A stretch of 64,000 bases of DNA from Paenibacillus athensensis (GTDB lineage: Bacteria > Bacillota > Bacilli > Paenibacillales > NBRC-103111). The stretch is taken from contig NZ_MYFO02000006.1 in the NCBI RefSeq assembly GCF_004514475.2, positions 234,096 through 298,095 of the forward strand, read 5' to 3'. A program made the translations under genes and the position numbers. The notes under the pieces are model-generated. The model searched no databases, had not been told where the DNA came from, and saw only the letters and a program-made list of their open reading frames with translations. Below, piece by piece: positions 1 through 8,702 of this stretch (position 1 is its first letter; the number at the start of each line of letters is the position of its first letter).

Positions 1-1074
1 CCCGCGTCCCCCGGTTTGAATGCCCTTGATAAACGGGTCCCATTTCCAGTAAACAATGCCCTTGGCGCCGTGTGAGACAGCCTCCCACGTCCACCATTTC
101 AGTTCATGCGGATAGACGATGCTCGTTGGGCTAAACATAGAGCGATGATGGCTCTGCAGCTCCGAAATCCAGAACCGTCCGCCCTTCGTGGCAGCCTGCG
201 CGCCTGCAAACGTCTGCCAGCGCTTATAAGCCGTCGTGCCATCCAGATTTTCCTTCGGATAAAACGAAATGCCGAATTCATCGACATTCGCAGCAATGCT
301 CCAGTCGTCGTGAGGCCGATCGTAGAACCCGTCCGTTGCGATCATGGAATTGATATTGTCGGCAATCGTGGGGTGCTCGTCATCGACCTCGCGGATGTAA
401 CCGCGCCATTCGTTAACAATCCTGCCGATGTTCCATTTGCGGAACTGCTGCCAATCGACAAAGGGCATGACGCTGGCCCATAGCCAGGTTGTAAATTCAA
501 TTTGATTCCAGTCCGTGTACGCCCGGTCCCAGATGTCGTTTAACTTGTCCAGCGCCTCATACTTATCCTCCAGCCAACTGCGGAACAAACGCAGCGTATA
601 GCAGTCGTAAGACGTAAACATCGTTTCGTTCAGAATGTCGTATCCGTAAAGCGCCGGGAAGTCTTTATACGCCTCTGCCGCTGCAATAAAGCCCTTGCGC
701 ACGAGCGCCTTCACTTCAGGATGATTGTAGTTCAGGAAATCAAAATAATTTTTATTATTGTTGGCGCTGCCGTCAGCATTTTGCGCGAAATATTCCGGCT
801 TCATCCAGAAGTCCGGGGCATACTCCAGCGAGGTAATTTGCCCCGCAAGCTCCATGATCACCTTCAGCCCGATTTGCTCCGCATAGGCCAAAATTTGCTT
901 GCCTGTATGGAACGGGTAGTCCGGGTGCAGCCGACTCTCCCACCAGAATACCGCCGGCCAAATGACGACCAGATTCATCCCGCATTGCTTGATGGCATCC
1001 AGCTGCCCGCAGACCTCTTGCAACGAACTCTCTCTTTGCACCTTCAATACCGCTCCGTAATAATAATCGTTCAC
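1..1074 (-). CDS. Beta-galactosidase-like glycoside hydrolase (GH42), 3' end beyond window
   Basis: Partial gene: 358 codons are visible and the C-terminus lies beyond position 1. The translated part is a TIM-barrel hydrolase of the GH42 type. YGYDILNE carries the expected acid/base Glu (about residue 150) and WISELQ the expected nucleophile Glu (about 305). Between them lies the family-like segment KYEALDKLNDIW. The start is GTG at 1074, preceded by an AGAGGAGGAG ribosome site. No signal peptide is visible, so the enzyme is probably cytoplasmic and cleaves imported galactosides or related oligosaccharides. It lies next to a LacI regulator and an LplABC-type transporter, which fits a dedicated uptake and hydrolysis locus. 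The family call rests on motifs; the substrate is inferred. Confidence 0.85.
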   Translation of the reverse strand, partial: MNDYYYGAVLKVQRESSLQEVCGQLDAIKQCGMNLVVIWPAVFWWESRLHPDYPFHTGKQILAYAEQIGLKVIMELAGQITSLEYAPDFWMKPEYFAQNADGSANNNKNYFDFLNYNHPEVKALVRKGFIAAAEAYKDFPALYGYDILNETMFTSYDCYTLRLFRSWLEDKYEALDKLNDIWDRAYTDWNQIEFTTWLWASVMPFVDWQQFRKWNIGRIVNEWRGYIREVDDEHPTIADNINSMIATDGFYDRPHDDWSIAANVDEFGISFYPKENLDGTTAYKRWQTFAGAQAATKGGRFWISELQSHHRSMFSPTSIVYPHELKWWTWEAVSHGAKGIVYWKWDPFIKGIQTGGRG

Positions 1075-1210
1075 GGCTCCGCTCCTCCTCTTTCTGACAC
1101 TTCCTATATGGACTCAGTACCCAGTATAGAAGTCAAACCGCCGCCTGCTAAGCGACTATCCAAACCGAATCAAAAAAATTTTAACCAGATCGCCAATGCC
1201 CATTCCCATT

Positions 1211-1235
1211 AAAAAAAAGCATCCCGACGGATGCT
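1211..1235 (-). terminator. Rho-independent terminator
   Basis: On the minus strand AGCATCC, a 3-base loop and GGATGCT are followed by eight T. It lies 11 bases past the stop of the AraC-like remnant, so it is probably the original terminator of the lost two-component operon. It separates that remnant from the GH42 gene. Confidence 0.85.
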
Positions 1236-1245
1236 TGAAGCCGCT

Positions 1246-1693
1246 TTAGCTTCGCCACGCTTCGGATGGAGCATACCCGAAAGTCGCTTTAAAGCATTTG
1301 TTGAAATAGCTTTTGTTGCTGTAGCCAAGCTGGAAAGCAACCTCCTCGACGGTTTGGCGGCCGGTGCCGAGTCAGCGTCTGGCTGTCCGCCACCAGCTGC
1401 GACGGATCGACCGGCGCGTCCTTGCCGAGCTTCTTGAGCACATTCACCATCTGGGCATCAAATTGAATATTGTTGGTGATGTAAATCATCGATTTCATCA
1501 AATCCGCTACATAGATGTTGGCGACGTCCAAAGACTCCTTGGCATAGGTCGTTGCTTGCTTTCTGAGAATATCTCTTGTGAAATAATCGGAAGCCAGGCT
1601 GGAAATCAATGCCGGAGAAATCAGGCACAGCACGATGGAAACCATCATTTTTTGACGCAAGGACCCTTTCTGCAATCGATTCCAAATACGCAT
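1246..1693 (-). pseudogene. Deletion scar joining a YesM-type kinase N-terminus to an AraC/YesN-type C-terminus
   Basis: From an ATG at 1693 the first 105-110 codons read like the start of a YesM-family sensor kinase: a basic start, the membrane segment MMVSIVLCLISPALISSL, then an extracellular region. Near 1365-1373 this similarity stops. In another frame the sequence continues as the last 40 or so residues of an AraC-type DNA-binding domain (TVEEVAFQLGYSNKSYFNKC, then FKATFGYAPSEAW) to a TAA at 1246-1248. The kinase frame itself runs on as unrelated residues to 1289. The simplest reading is one deletion from inside a yesM-like gene to near the end of the following yesN-like gene, removing roughly 2.5-3 kb. 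The join is out of frame, so neither function should remain. The original terminator is kept. Confidence 0.8.
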
Positions 1694-1899
1694 GGTGTCG
1701 TCCCTCGATATTCTCTAGAAGTGCGGTGACCAACCAGCGACCTCCGGTCGATAGCGGCTTCCACTCGCTGTTGTAGTCGGATTTTCTTCATGGCATGACC
1801 CCCTAAAAGTCAAAATCCGTCTACAAAGGCGACCGCAGACACTGTTCCGGCGTGCTATCGACTCTCCGGCCACTTCTTCACCGGACTTCTAGTTTCTAG

Positions 1900-2985
1900 T
1901 TATTCATTGCTCCCTGCAAAACCAACCGTTTCTCCGCCAATGATTCGCGTCGATATGCGCACCGTCTCGAACGGACGTTCCGGGTGCTGGCCCCGCCACA
2001 GCAGCTGCTCGAACGCTCTGGAGCCGATTTCTCCCCCGTTCACCTCGGCAGTCGCCAGCCGTACCTGAACAGGCGTCATGTCCGCATGATGCCGCATATA
2101 GTCAAAGCCCGTGACCGATACATCCTCCGGGATGCGCAGCCCTCTGGCTTCCAGATAATGAATCAGCTGAAACGCGATCAGATCGTTAGCGCAAACAAAC
2201 GCGGAAGGCAACTGCTTCATCGCATCCAGCTTTTCCGAGAATTCGATCAGCTTAAAATAATTTTCGGGGCTGGGATGAATCAGGCAATATTCCTGCCGGA
2301 CGGGTAACCCTGCCTCAAACATAGCCCGCTTGAAGCCGGTCCAGCGTTCCATAAACGATTTGCAATCATTCACATCGCCGATAAAGCCGATCCGCCGGTG
2401 ATGATGCGCAAGCAAATGGTTCGTCAGCTCATAGACGCTTTGCTCATTCTCCATCATCACCGAATCGCACAACACCTCGTTTTGCCGCGGCTCCAAATAA
2501 CCGTCAATCAGCACAAAGGGAATGTGCAGCTCCACCAGTGACTTCGCCAGCTCTCTTCGCGTGATCCCAGCCAGCACGATGCCTTCGGGCTTCAGCTTGG
2601 TGATCGTTTCCGGCACCCGGCCCTGCTGCAAATCCTCCTCGGTCAAAAAGTTAAACACCAGCTGATAGCCGTGCTGTCGGGAAGCCTCTTCCACACCGCG
2701 AAGCACATCGCCCCAGAACCCGTGCTGAAATATATTAATGCTTGATTTGATCAAAAAAGCGATCGTTTTCGTATCCGCTTTGCGCCGAATGCTGGAAATC
2801 TGCACATTCAGCTGGCCCAGCTTCGTATCCAGAAATTTTTTGTAGCCCAAATTCAGCGCCGTTTCCAGAACAAGCCGTTTCGTATGCTCCGGAACCTCCG
2901 GGTGATTGTTGAGCGCCTTGGACACCGTCGTGCGCGACATGTTCAATAGGCTGGCAATATCCATTGTCGTATATTTCTTTTTCAT
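1900..2985 (-). CDS. LacI-family transcriptional regulator
   Basis: A 361-residue regulator. An N-terminal LacI helix-turn-helix (about residues 5-50, with TMDIASLLNMSRTTVSKALN) is followed by a periplasmic-binding-protein-like sensor domain with typical segments such as VTGFDYM and a C-terminal IIGGETVGF. I start it at the ATG at 2985, where GGGGAAG sits a few bases upstream, rather than at an upstream codon at 3030 that lacks a site. It is divergent from the transporter genes beginning at 3278 and shares with them an AT-rich 290-base spacer. By family behaviour it probably represses that transporter, and perhaps the GH42 gene, until a sugar ligand binds. The ligand cannot be read from sequence. 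Confidence 0.93.
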   Translation of the reverse strand: MKKKYTTMDIASLLNMSRTTVSKALNNHPEVPEHTKRLVLETALNLGYKKFLDTKLGQLNVQISSIRRKADTKTIAFLIKSSINIFQHGFWGDVLRGVEEASRQHGYQLVFNFLTEEDLQQGRVPETITKLKPEGIVLAGITRRELAKSLVELHIPFVLIDGYLEPRQNEVLCDSVMMENEQSVYELTNHLLAHHHRRIGFIGDVNDCKSFMERWTGFKRAMFEAGLPVRQEYCLIHPSPENYFKLIEFSEKLDAMKQLPSAFVCANDLIAFQLIHYLEARGLRIPEDVSVTGFDYMRHHADMTPVQVRLATAEVNGGEIGSRAFEQLLWRGQHPERPFETVRISTRIIGGETVGFAGSNE

Positions 2986-3107
2986 TTCGCTTCCCCGCAT
3001 TCCGACCTGCTCACAACCAGCATGCCACAAATATGCTTCGAGTATAGCACACCACCCTCATTTTCGTTAAGAAATTTTGTTCAATTCATGTAAAAAACGC
3101 ACAATAA

Positions 3108-3191
3108 AACGTTGGAAATCGTTATTACCCCCTGTATAAATTCACTTTTTTGTTCAAAACGTTCAAATAAATTAACAAATTGAACAAAAAA
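3108..3191. promoter_or_regulatory. Candidate LacI-type operators and inverted repeat
   Basis: Two AACGTT cores (3108-3113 and 3158-3163) lie exactly 50 bases apart. A long inverted repeat, TTTTTTGTTCAA at 3146-3157 and TTGAACAAAAAA at 3180-3191, covers the second. CG-centred palindromes are usual for LacI-family operators. The position upstream of the 3278 gene promoter suits repression or looping. This is inference from pattern and position. Confidence 0.45.
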
Positions 3192-3205
3192 TTGTTTTTA
3201 CATTA

Positions 3206-3235
3206 TTTACTTCCCTTCTGTCCGCTCCTTATAAT
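3206..3235 (+). promoter_or_regulatory. Probable sigma-A promoter of the LplABC-type operon
   Basis: TATAAT at 3230-3235 is preceded at 18 bases by TTTACT (3206-3211). It sits 42 bases before the TTG start at 3278 and just downstream of the candidate operators. Confidence 0.5.
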
Positions 3236-3277
3236 TAAGCCTAGAAAAAAGAAAACGCATACAAAAGGAGGATTTCC

Positions 3278-4897
3278 TTGAAAAAGGTACTTTTCCCACT
3301 TATCGCTTTCAGCCTGACCGCCGTTTCGCTCCTCGCAGGCTGCTCTACAGACCAACCGGCCGCCAGCCCATCCGGTCAGAACGACCCCACGGCAACCGAA
3401 GGTGCGGCCGGCACGCCGCTTACCATGAGCCTCGGAATTATGGGCGGACCCAAAACACCCAACTCGTGGGCCGAAAAGCAGCTAGAACAAGTGCTGGCCG
3501 CCAAGCTGAACCGCCCGGTCGATGTGGTGCCCGTCTTTTATCCCGACTGGTCTCAAATGAACACCAAGATCAATCTGCTGATGAGCGATGCCAGCCAGCG
3601 CCCGAACATTCTATGGACCGGAGACACCAAGGAGTATCCCAAGTGGATTCAGGCCGGACTCGTTCAGGACATTACCCCCTCCCTGCAAAAATATGGAAAG
3701 GAAATTTTAAACTATTACAGCAAAAACACGATGTTTTATCATTGGAGCCCGCAAGACGGCGGCAAAATTTACCGTCTGCCCGGTGATGTGCCGGAAGCCG
3801 GCTCCATGACGACGCTGCTGCGCAAGGACTGGCTCGACAAACTCGGCCTCAAGCCGCCGAAAACACTGGACGAATATATCGAAGTTCTAAGAGCTTTTAC
3901 AAATAAGGACCCTGACGGCAACGGCAAAAAGGATACGTACGGCTTTACCGGCGACAACTACTACCGCAGCTTGATTCCTTTCTTTTACGCTTATGGCGTC
4001 GACCCGGACAATTTTATGAAAATGCCTGACGGCTCCGTCAAATTCGGCTCTACCCTGCCGCAGGTCAAAACCGTGCTGCAAATCCTGCAAGGTCTGTATA
4101 AGGAAGGCGTAATCGACCCGAGGATGTCGACCACAGCCAACAGCGACAACACCAAGGTCGACGAGATTGTCGTATCCGGCAAGGTCGGTTCGCTCTATCG
4201 CTTCGTCAGCTATTTGAATCCGACGTATCCGGCTACCTTGTCTTTCAAAGCCAATAATCCGGACGGGGAATGGATGGCCATCGATCCGGTTACCGGACCG
4301 GACGGCTTCGGCGCCGACCAGCCGGACCCGCAAATCGGTTGGTGCTATCTGCTCGTGACCAATACGGGAAAAGCCGACGACGCCATTCAGGTGCTCAACG
4401 AAATGGCTACCCCGGAAACCTTTGCTTTATTGAATTACGGCAAGGAGGGCGAGCATTACAAGATCGAAAACGGCGAATTCAAAGCACTGATCAATCCGGA
4501 GCAAGCTAACAAGCTGGGCCTGGAGAACTTCGACTGGTACGTCAAGCGCAAGGACCAAGCCAACCTGAAAAACACGCCGGAAGTCATGAAGCTCTACGAG
4601 CATAACATTTCCACCACCAAGCCGATGCGCGACAAAATCTACTTCTCCAAATCGATCGACCGGCCAGCTTGGGATCAATACATCACCGATATCAAGAAGG
4701 TTCGCGAAGAAACGTTCTGGGGAATCATTACCGGCAACAAACCGCTTTCCGCATTCGACGATTTCATCGCCAAATACGATAAACTGGGCGGCAAAGCCAT
4801 CGACGAGGAAGCCAACAAGATGTACCGATTGGAAGAAAACGAACGCAAGCAATACGATGCATGGTATGAGCAACAAATTGTCCCTTACTTGAAATAG
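3278..4897 (+). CDS. Extracellular solute-binding lipoprotein of a sugar ABC transporter (LplA/YtcQ type)
   Basis: A 539-residue lipoprotein that captures an oligosaccharide outside the membrane. Its N-terminal signal ends in the lipobox LLAGC (Cys 22), followed by a Ser/Ala/Pro-rich linker and a family-1 solute-binding fold. KDPDGNGKKDTYGFTG is the calcium-loop-like motif common in these Paenibacillus proteins. The start is TTG at 3278, supported by AAAGGAGG six to seven bases upstream. Two permease genes follow on the same strand and no ATPase gene is present. By family knowledge such systems use a shared MsmX-type ATPase. The linked GH42 enzyme suggests a galactoside-type cargo, but this is inferred. 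Confidence 0.92.
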   Translation: MKKVLFPLIAFSLTAVSLLAGCSTDQPAASPSGQNDPTATEGAAGTPLTMSLGIMGGPKTPNSWAEKQLEQVLAAKLNRPVDVVPVFYPDWSQMNTKINLLMSDASQRPNILWTGDTKEYPKWIQAGLVQDITPSLQKYGKEILNYYSKNTMFYHWSPQDGGKIYRLPGDVPEAGSMTTLLRKDWLDKLGLKPPKTLDEYIEVLRAFTNKDPDGNGKKDTYGFTGDNYYRSLIPFFYAYGVDPDNFMKMPDGSVKFGSTLPQVKTVLQILQGLYKEGVIDPRMSTTANSDNTKVDEIVVSGKVGSLYRFVSYLNPTYPATLSFKANNPDGEWMAIDPVTGPDGFGADQPDPQIGWCYLLVTNTGKADDAIQVLNEMATPETFALLNYGKEGEHYKIENGEFKALINPEQANKLGLENFDWYVKRKDQANLKNTPEVMKLYEHNISTTKPMRDKIYFSKSIDRPAWDQYITDIKKVREETFWGIITGNKPLSAFDDFIAKYDKLGGKAIDEEANKMYRLEENERKQYDAWYEQQIVPYLK

Positions 4898-4983
4898 CCC
4901 GGCGAAACCCCTGCGGGCGGAACGGTTTGGCATCGCCGGCCGTTCCACCCGCTTCTCCTTTGGGACTGATTGGAGGTAACTGC

Positions 4984-5937
4984 ATGAAAGCAACCGCAAG
5001 ACAAACAGCCGTTTCTCTGAAAACGGCGAACAGATGGAATTGGACCAAGGACCTTGTCCGCGACAAATATTTGTATCTGCTTCTCCTGCCTGGCTTGGCC
5101 CTTCTGCTAGTATTCCGCTATATTCCGATGTATGGCATTATCATCGCCTTCAAGGATTACAACATCTTTGCCGGCCTGCAGCAAAGCCCTTGGGTGGGCT
5201 TCGCCAACTTCAGCCGGCTGTTTCACTCGCCCGACTTCGCAGAAATCATCACCAACACGATCGTGATCAGCATCTACAAGCTGGCCGTCGATTTTATCGT
5301 CCCCGTAACACTCTCGCTGCTGCTCAACGAGCTGCGGCATCAGTGGTTCAAGCGGATCACCCAGTCCATTGTCTACCTGCCGCATTTTGTTTCCTGGGTC
5401 ATCTTCGCCGGAATCATCATCACCTTCCTGAATCCGGTTGACGGTCTGATCAATTACCTCATTCAAGCGTTCGGAGGCAAAGCCATCGACTTCCTCGGCA
5501 GCCCCGAATATTTCAGATCCGTCCTCGTGCTGTCTCACGTCTACAAAGAGGTCGGCTGGAGCACCATTATTTATTTAGCCGCGATGTCAGGCGTTTCCCC
5601 TGAACTGTATGAAGCTGCGCGGATGGACGGCGCCACGCGCTTGCGCCAGGTCTGGCACGTTACCCTCCCGGCCATTCGCCCGGTAATGATAATTTTGCTC
5701 ATACTCAGCTTGGCCAATATTCTGGAAGCCGGCTTCCAGCAAATCTTTTTGCTTTACAGCCCGCTCGTCTACGATGTCGCCGATATCATCGACACCTATG
5801 TGTACCGCGTCGGACTGGTCGATGCCAATTACAGCTACGCGACGGCTACCGGCATCTTTAAATCGGGCGTATCGATGATTCTGATTGTGTCGGCGAACTG
5901 GATTGTCAAAAAATGCGGACAAGATGGACTTTGGTAA
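4984..5937 (+). CDS. Sugar ABC transporter permease (LplB type)
   Basis: A 317-residue integral membrane protein with about six hydrophobic segments. It has the permease signature EAARMDGA (followed by TRLRQVWHVTLP), which contacts the ATPase. The start at 4984 is chosen for the TTGGAGGT site eight bases upstream; an in-frame codon at 4927 has none. The gene lies 86 bases after the binding protein and 15 bases before the second permease, so the three are probably one transcript. It should form the heterodimeric channel with the product of the next gene. Confidence 0.93.
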   Translation: MKATARQTAVSLKTANRWNWTKDLVRDKYLYLLLLPGLALLLVFRYIPMYGIIIAFKDYNIFAGLQQSPWVGFANFSRLFHSPDFAEIITNTIVISIYKLAVDFIVPVTLSLLLNELRHQWFKRITQSIVYLPHFVSWVIFAGIIITFLNPVDGLINYLIQAFGGKAIDFLGSPEYFRSVLVLSHVYKEVGWSTIIYLAAMSGVSPELYEAARMDGATRLRQVWHVTLPAIRPVMIILLILSLANILEAGFQQIFLLYSPLVYDVADIIDTYVYRVGLVDANYSYATATGIFKSGVSMILIVSANWIVKKCGQDGLW

Positions 5938-5952
5938 AAGGAGGCTGCGAAC

Positions 5953-6831
5953 ATGGTCGGAATGACTTTCGGAGAAAAAATGTTTCAAATTTGCAATTAT
6001 GTAGGGATGACCTTGCTCATGCTGCTCATGATGTATCCGTTCTGGTACATGATCATGGGTTCCATCAGCGACTCCACCCTGGCCGCCAGCGGCGGCTTCT
6101 TCCTCATCCCCAAGGGCTTCTCGCTGGAAGCCTATAAAGCCGTCCTTGGCAACGTCTCCTTGATGTCCGGCTTTCGGGTCACCTTGATTTCCACCGTCGC
6201 GGGCGTTGCCATCGGCACCTTCTTCACGGCCACAACCGCTTATGCCATTTCCAAAAAGCGCTTGCGCGGCCGCATGGTGTTCTCCTTTTTAATCCTGTTC
6301 ACCATGCTGTTTAACGGCGGCCTGATCCCCACCTACCTGCTGATCAAATCTCTGGGGATGATGGATACGTACTGGGCTCTAATTTTGCCCAACGCCATCG
6401 GAGCCTGGAACATCTTTGTGATGCTCAGCTTCTTTCGGGGCATTCCCGAAGAGCTGGAGGAAGCTGCGCGAATCGACGGCGCCAACGACCTGACGATTTT
6501 CTTCAGGATCGTGCTGCCGCTTTCGAATGCGGTGATAGCCACTATCTCACTGTTCATCGCCGTGTATTACTGGAACGACTTCTTTTCCTCCGTCATTTAT
6601 ATCAACTCCAAGGATATGTGGCAGCTGCAGGCTGTGCTGCGCGATCTGATCAACAACACGAACGCCGCACTTGAATCGTCCGGAGTCAACGTCAGCTATC
6701 AGCGAAACATCTCCGTGTTTACGGTCAAAATGGCCGCGATTATCGTCGCTTCCGTCCCGATCCTCGTGGTGTATCCTTTCTTGCAAAAGCATTTTGTAAA
6801 AGGCGCGCTGATCGGCTCGCTCAAAGGATAA
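5953..6831 (+). CDS. Sugar ABC transporter permease (YtcP/LplC type)
   Basis: A 292-residue membrane protein of the carbohydrate-uptake permease family, with the conserved EAARIDGA loop (followed by NDLTIFFRIVLP). The C-terminus QKHFVKGALIGSLKG matches the usual QKyFvkGv..GsvKG ending. AAAGGAGG precedes the ATG. It is the last gene of the operon and is followed by a terminator at 6847-6888. It is the partner of the preceding permease. Confidence 0.94.
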   Translation: MVGMTFGEKMFQICNYVGMTLLMLLMMYPFWYMIMGSISDSTLAASGGFFLIPKGFSLEAYKAVLGNVSLMSGFRVTLISTVAGVAIGTFFTATTAYAISKKRLRGRMVFSFLILFTMLFNGGLIPTYLLIKSLGMMDTYWALILPNAIGAWNIFVMLSFFRGIPEELEEAARIDGANDLTIFFRIVLPLSNAVIATISLFIAVYYWNDFFSSVIYINSKDMWQLQAVLRDLINNTNAALESSGVNVSYQRNISVFTVKMAAIIVASVPILVVYPFLQKHFVKGALIGSLKG

Positions 6832-6846
6832 CCACTCCCTGCGGCC

Positions 6847-6888
6847 AAGCCGTGCCGGTGCCTGTGTGCAGCCGCACGGCTTTTGATT
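6847..6888 (+). terminator. Terminator of the transporter operon
   Basis: AAGCCGTGC (6847-6855) pairs with GCACGGCTT (6874-6882), followed by a short T run. It lies 16 bases after the last permease stop. Confidence 0.75.
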
Positions 6889-6930
6889 TGCGCTTGAACG
6901 TATATGAATTATAATGGTGGGTGAAAGGGC

Positions 6931-7473
6931 GTGAACCGCATGGACATCCTGATCCCGACCCGCAAGCTGATTTTCACCAATGAACAAAAAGCCCGCTGGA
7001 AAGATGGGCAACGGGACGACTGCGCCGACCCGTACTGCCGCAAGCTCCCCGGAACGTCAGGCTTCGGCGAATACATTGCCGGACAATTTTACGAATCACT
7101 GGGCTACGCGTGGATTCATCACGACTTCAACCTCCTGGGCGGCAACAAGCTGGGCAAATATCCGCGGGCGGAAGCCATCCTGCGCAGCTATTTCGGCGAC
7201 GAACGCTTCGAGCGTGGACGGCAGCTTTATGCTTCGTTTTCCCCCTTCGTGGACATGCAGGAGCCCGACCTGCTCCTCTACAAGCCGGACGGCTCCGACC
7301 TCCGCTTTGCCGAATGCAAGCGCGACGACACCGGCGATAAGCTCAACGACAGCCAGGTGCGCGGGCTCGCCCTGCTGCGCCTGCTGTTCGACTGCCCCGT
7401 AGAAGTCGTTCATATCGTCGAGAAGGGCCGGGAAGACCGGATCGCCGACGGGCCTCTGCGTTGGGCGTTTTAA
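6931..7473 (+). CDS. Small VRR-NUC/PD-(D/E)XK-like nuclease-fold protein
   Basis: A 180-residue soluble protein. The C-terminal half carries a pattern typical of PD-(D/E)XK and VRR-NUC enzymes: EPDLLLYKPDG (PD about 112-113), then RFAECKRDD (E128-C-K130), then LNDSQVRGLALL (Gln 142). These would be the metal-binding Asp, the ExK pair and the downstream Gln. The N-terminal half is unfamiliar. Two starts are possible, GTG at 6931 and ATG at 6940; a TATAAT at 6910-6915 would put the transcript start close to either. It stands alone between the transporter operon and unknown genes, with no methylase or helicase nearby. The fold is a reasonable guess; the role is unknown. Confidence 0.6.
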   Translation: MNRMDILIPTRKLIFTNEQKARWKDGQRDDCADPYCRKLPGTSGFGEYIAGQFYESLGYAWIHHDFNLLGGNKLGKYPRAEAILRSYFGDERFERGRQLYASFSPFVDMQEPDLLLYKPDGSDLRFAECKRDDTGDKLNDSQVRGLALLRLLFDCPVEVVHIVEKGREDRIADGPLRWAF

Positions 7474-7567
7474 GCTTGGCAGGCCGCAAAAAGCGCTGAA
7501 TCACAGCTTTGGAGAGCCGCCGCTGCGTTTATTTTCGAAACCGTAACATACCAACTTCCTGCACGTG

Positions 7568-7933
7568 TCACGGCTGCTCGTCTTTGTATATCTGCTCATA
7601 GCTGTGCTGCTCCAACCGACCCGCTTCGCGCCTATTATCGATAAACTGATACTCATTCGTAATAACGATATCTCCACGAGTCAGGAACCCGAGCAATCGA
7701 CCGGCCTCCAGACGGAATACTTGCTGATACTCCAACAGCTTGTCCCGATCTCCATAAAATTCAAAATCTTCATAATCCGCATAACGAATGCAAATTAAAT
7801 CATAATAAGCCGATTTTCCGATCCATTCTTCCACTTCCACATGATCGTATAACCAACGTTCAAACTCAGACAACGGAACTTCACCGCGGATCATTCGGTA
7901 GAAAAAGCGGCGTGCTTCTCTTTCTTGCAGCAT
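7568..7933 (-). CDS. Hypothetical protein, 121 aa
   Basis: An unrecognised, acidic, aromatic-rich soluble protein (WLYDHVEVEEWIGKSAYYDL) with no signal peptide or membrane segment. GGGAGGTGA lies a few bases before the ATG at 7933. It sits 50 bases downstream of another unknown gene on the same strand, so they are probably co-transcribed. Small acidic proteins in such pairs are sometimes immunity proteins, but no toxin is nearby and nothing here proves it. Confidence 0.6.
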   Translation of the reverse strand: MLQEREARRFFYRMIRGEVPLSEFERWLYDHVEVEEWIGKSAYYDLICIRYADYEDFEFYGDRDKLLEYQQVFRLEAGRLLGFLTRGDIVITNEYQFIDNRREAGRLEQHSYEQIYKDEQP

Positions 7934-7983
7934 TCACATCACCTCCCATTTCCTGCAATACACTTCTACAGAGTACCCTCGCC

Positions 7984-8505
7984 TTACTCCCTGACAACGC
8001 GCAAAAGCCCTGTATACCCGTCTTCGTTATACGCAACGGAATGATACGAAAACCATTCGTAATAAGGCAATCCCAACAACTGAGCAATTCGATAATAGGG
8101 CTCATGATGGAACAATTCATCCATTGATGCGGGGGAAAATAAGCCTTCTAATTCAGAGTCTTCGACCAGTAATCCGTTCTTGAAGAAGGGTTGTAAATCA
8201 AATCGGTCATCTCGAATTCGAATTTCATCATCCCAATCGCAGAAATATTGGCTGATTTCCTCGGATTTATCAAACAATCGTACACTATATCCATGATCCT
8301 CTGCGTATACATAATGCAGTAACATGCCCGGATTATGATTGACAATGGCTGGCAGCGGTTCAAATTGACTATCCTTGACGACAAACGTCACCCAGCCATT
8401 CTCTGGCGGCAACACGTAGCCTTCTTGCTGCGCATTTTTTAATATCTCTTTCACAATGAGCGGGTCGCTTGTCCGATAATGATAACTTTCGCTAAATTCA
8501 CTCAT
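7984..8505 (-). CDS. Hypothetical protein, 173 aa
   Basis: An acidic soluble protein that I do not recognise. Visible features are an N-terminal segment with NGWVTFVV and, in the middle, NPGMLLHYVYAEDHGYSV, then a C-terminal YYRIAQLLGLPYYEWFSY. There is no signal peptide. A clear GGAGG site (TATGGAGGAAAA) precedes the ATG at 8505. It is the first gene of a two-gene unit with the 121-residue protein. It stands at the start of the AT-rich accessory stretch. Confidence 0.65.
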   Translation of the reverse strand: MSEFSESYHYRTSDPLIVKEILKNAQQEGYVLPPENGWVTFVVKDSQFEPLPAIVNHNPGMLLHYVYAEDHGYSVRLFDKSEEISQYFCDWDDEIRIRDDRFDLQPFFKNGLLVEDSELEGLFSPASMDELFHHEPYYRIAQLLGLPYYEWFSYHSVAYNEDGYTGLLRVVRE

Positions 8506-8571
8506 CTTGTTTTTTCCTCCATACCCTATTCTATTTAATTACTTCCGAAGTGCACCAGTCCGAAAAAAAGC

Positions 8572-8676
8572 CTAACTATTAATAGTTGATGTGCTTACGC
8601 CAAAAAATTTAGCCAGTTGCCCCGTTGTATATAACTGTGTCGCCTCTTCTTCGGCAATAGGGCACCGCAAAAACAA
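8572..8676 (-). pseudogene. Remnant of a small helix-turn-helix protein
   Basis: A 34-codon open stretch ends in an in-frame TAG at 8572-8574. Its end reads LYTTGQLAKFFGVSTSTINS, a well-formed MerR/HTH_17-like recognition unit that would normally continue (usually with Trp) into a second half. The open frame begins just after a TAA at 8677-8679 with a TTG, and no ribosome site is evident. I read it as a decayed fragment of a DNA-binding protein. Confidence 0.5.
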
Positions 8677-8702
8677 TTAGTTACAGACCTTTACTTCTGT
8701 TA

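Noticed and set aside
1830..1890. Terminator after the LacI gene
   Set aside because: A short TCCGG/CCGGA hairpin exists but lacks a T run, so it was not annotated.
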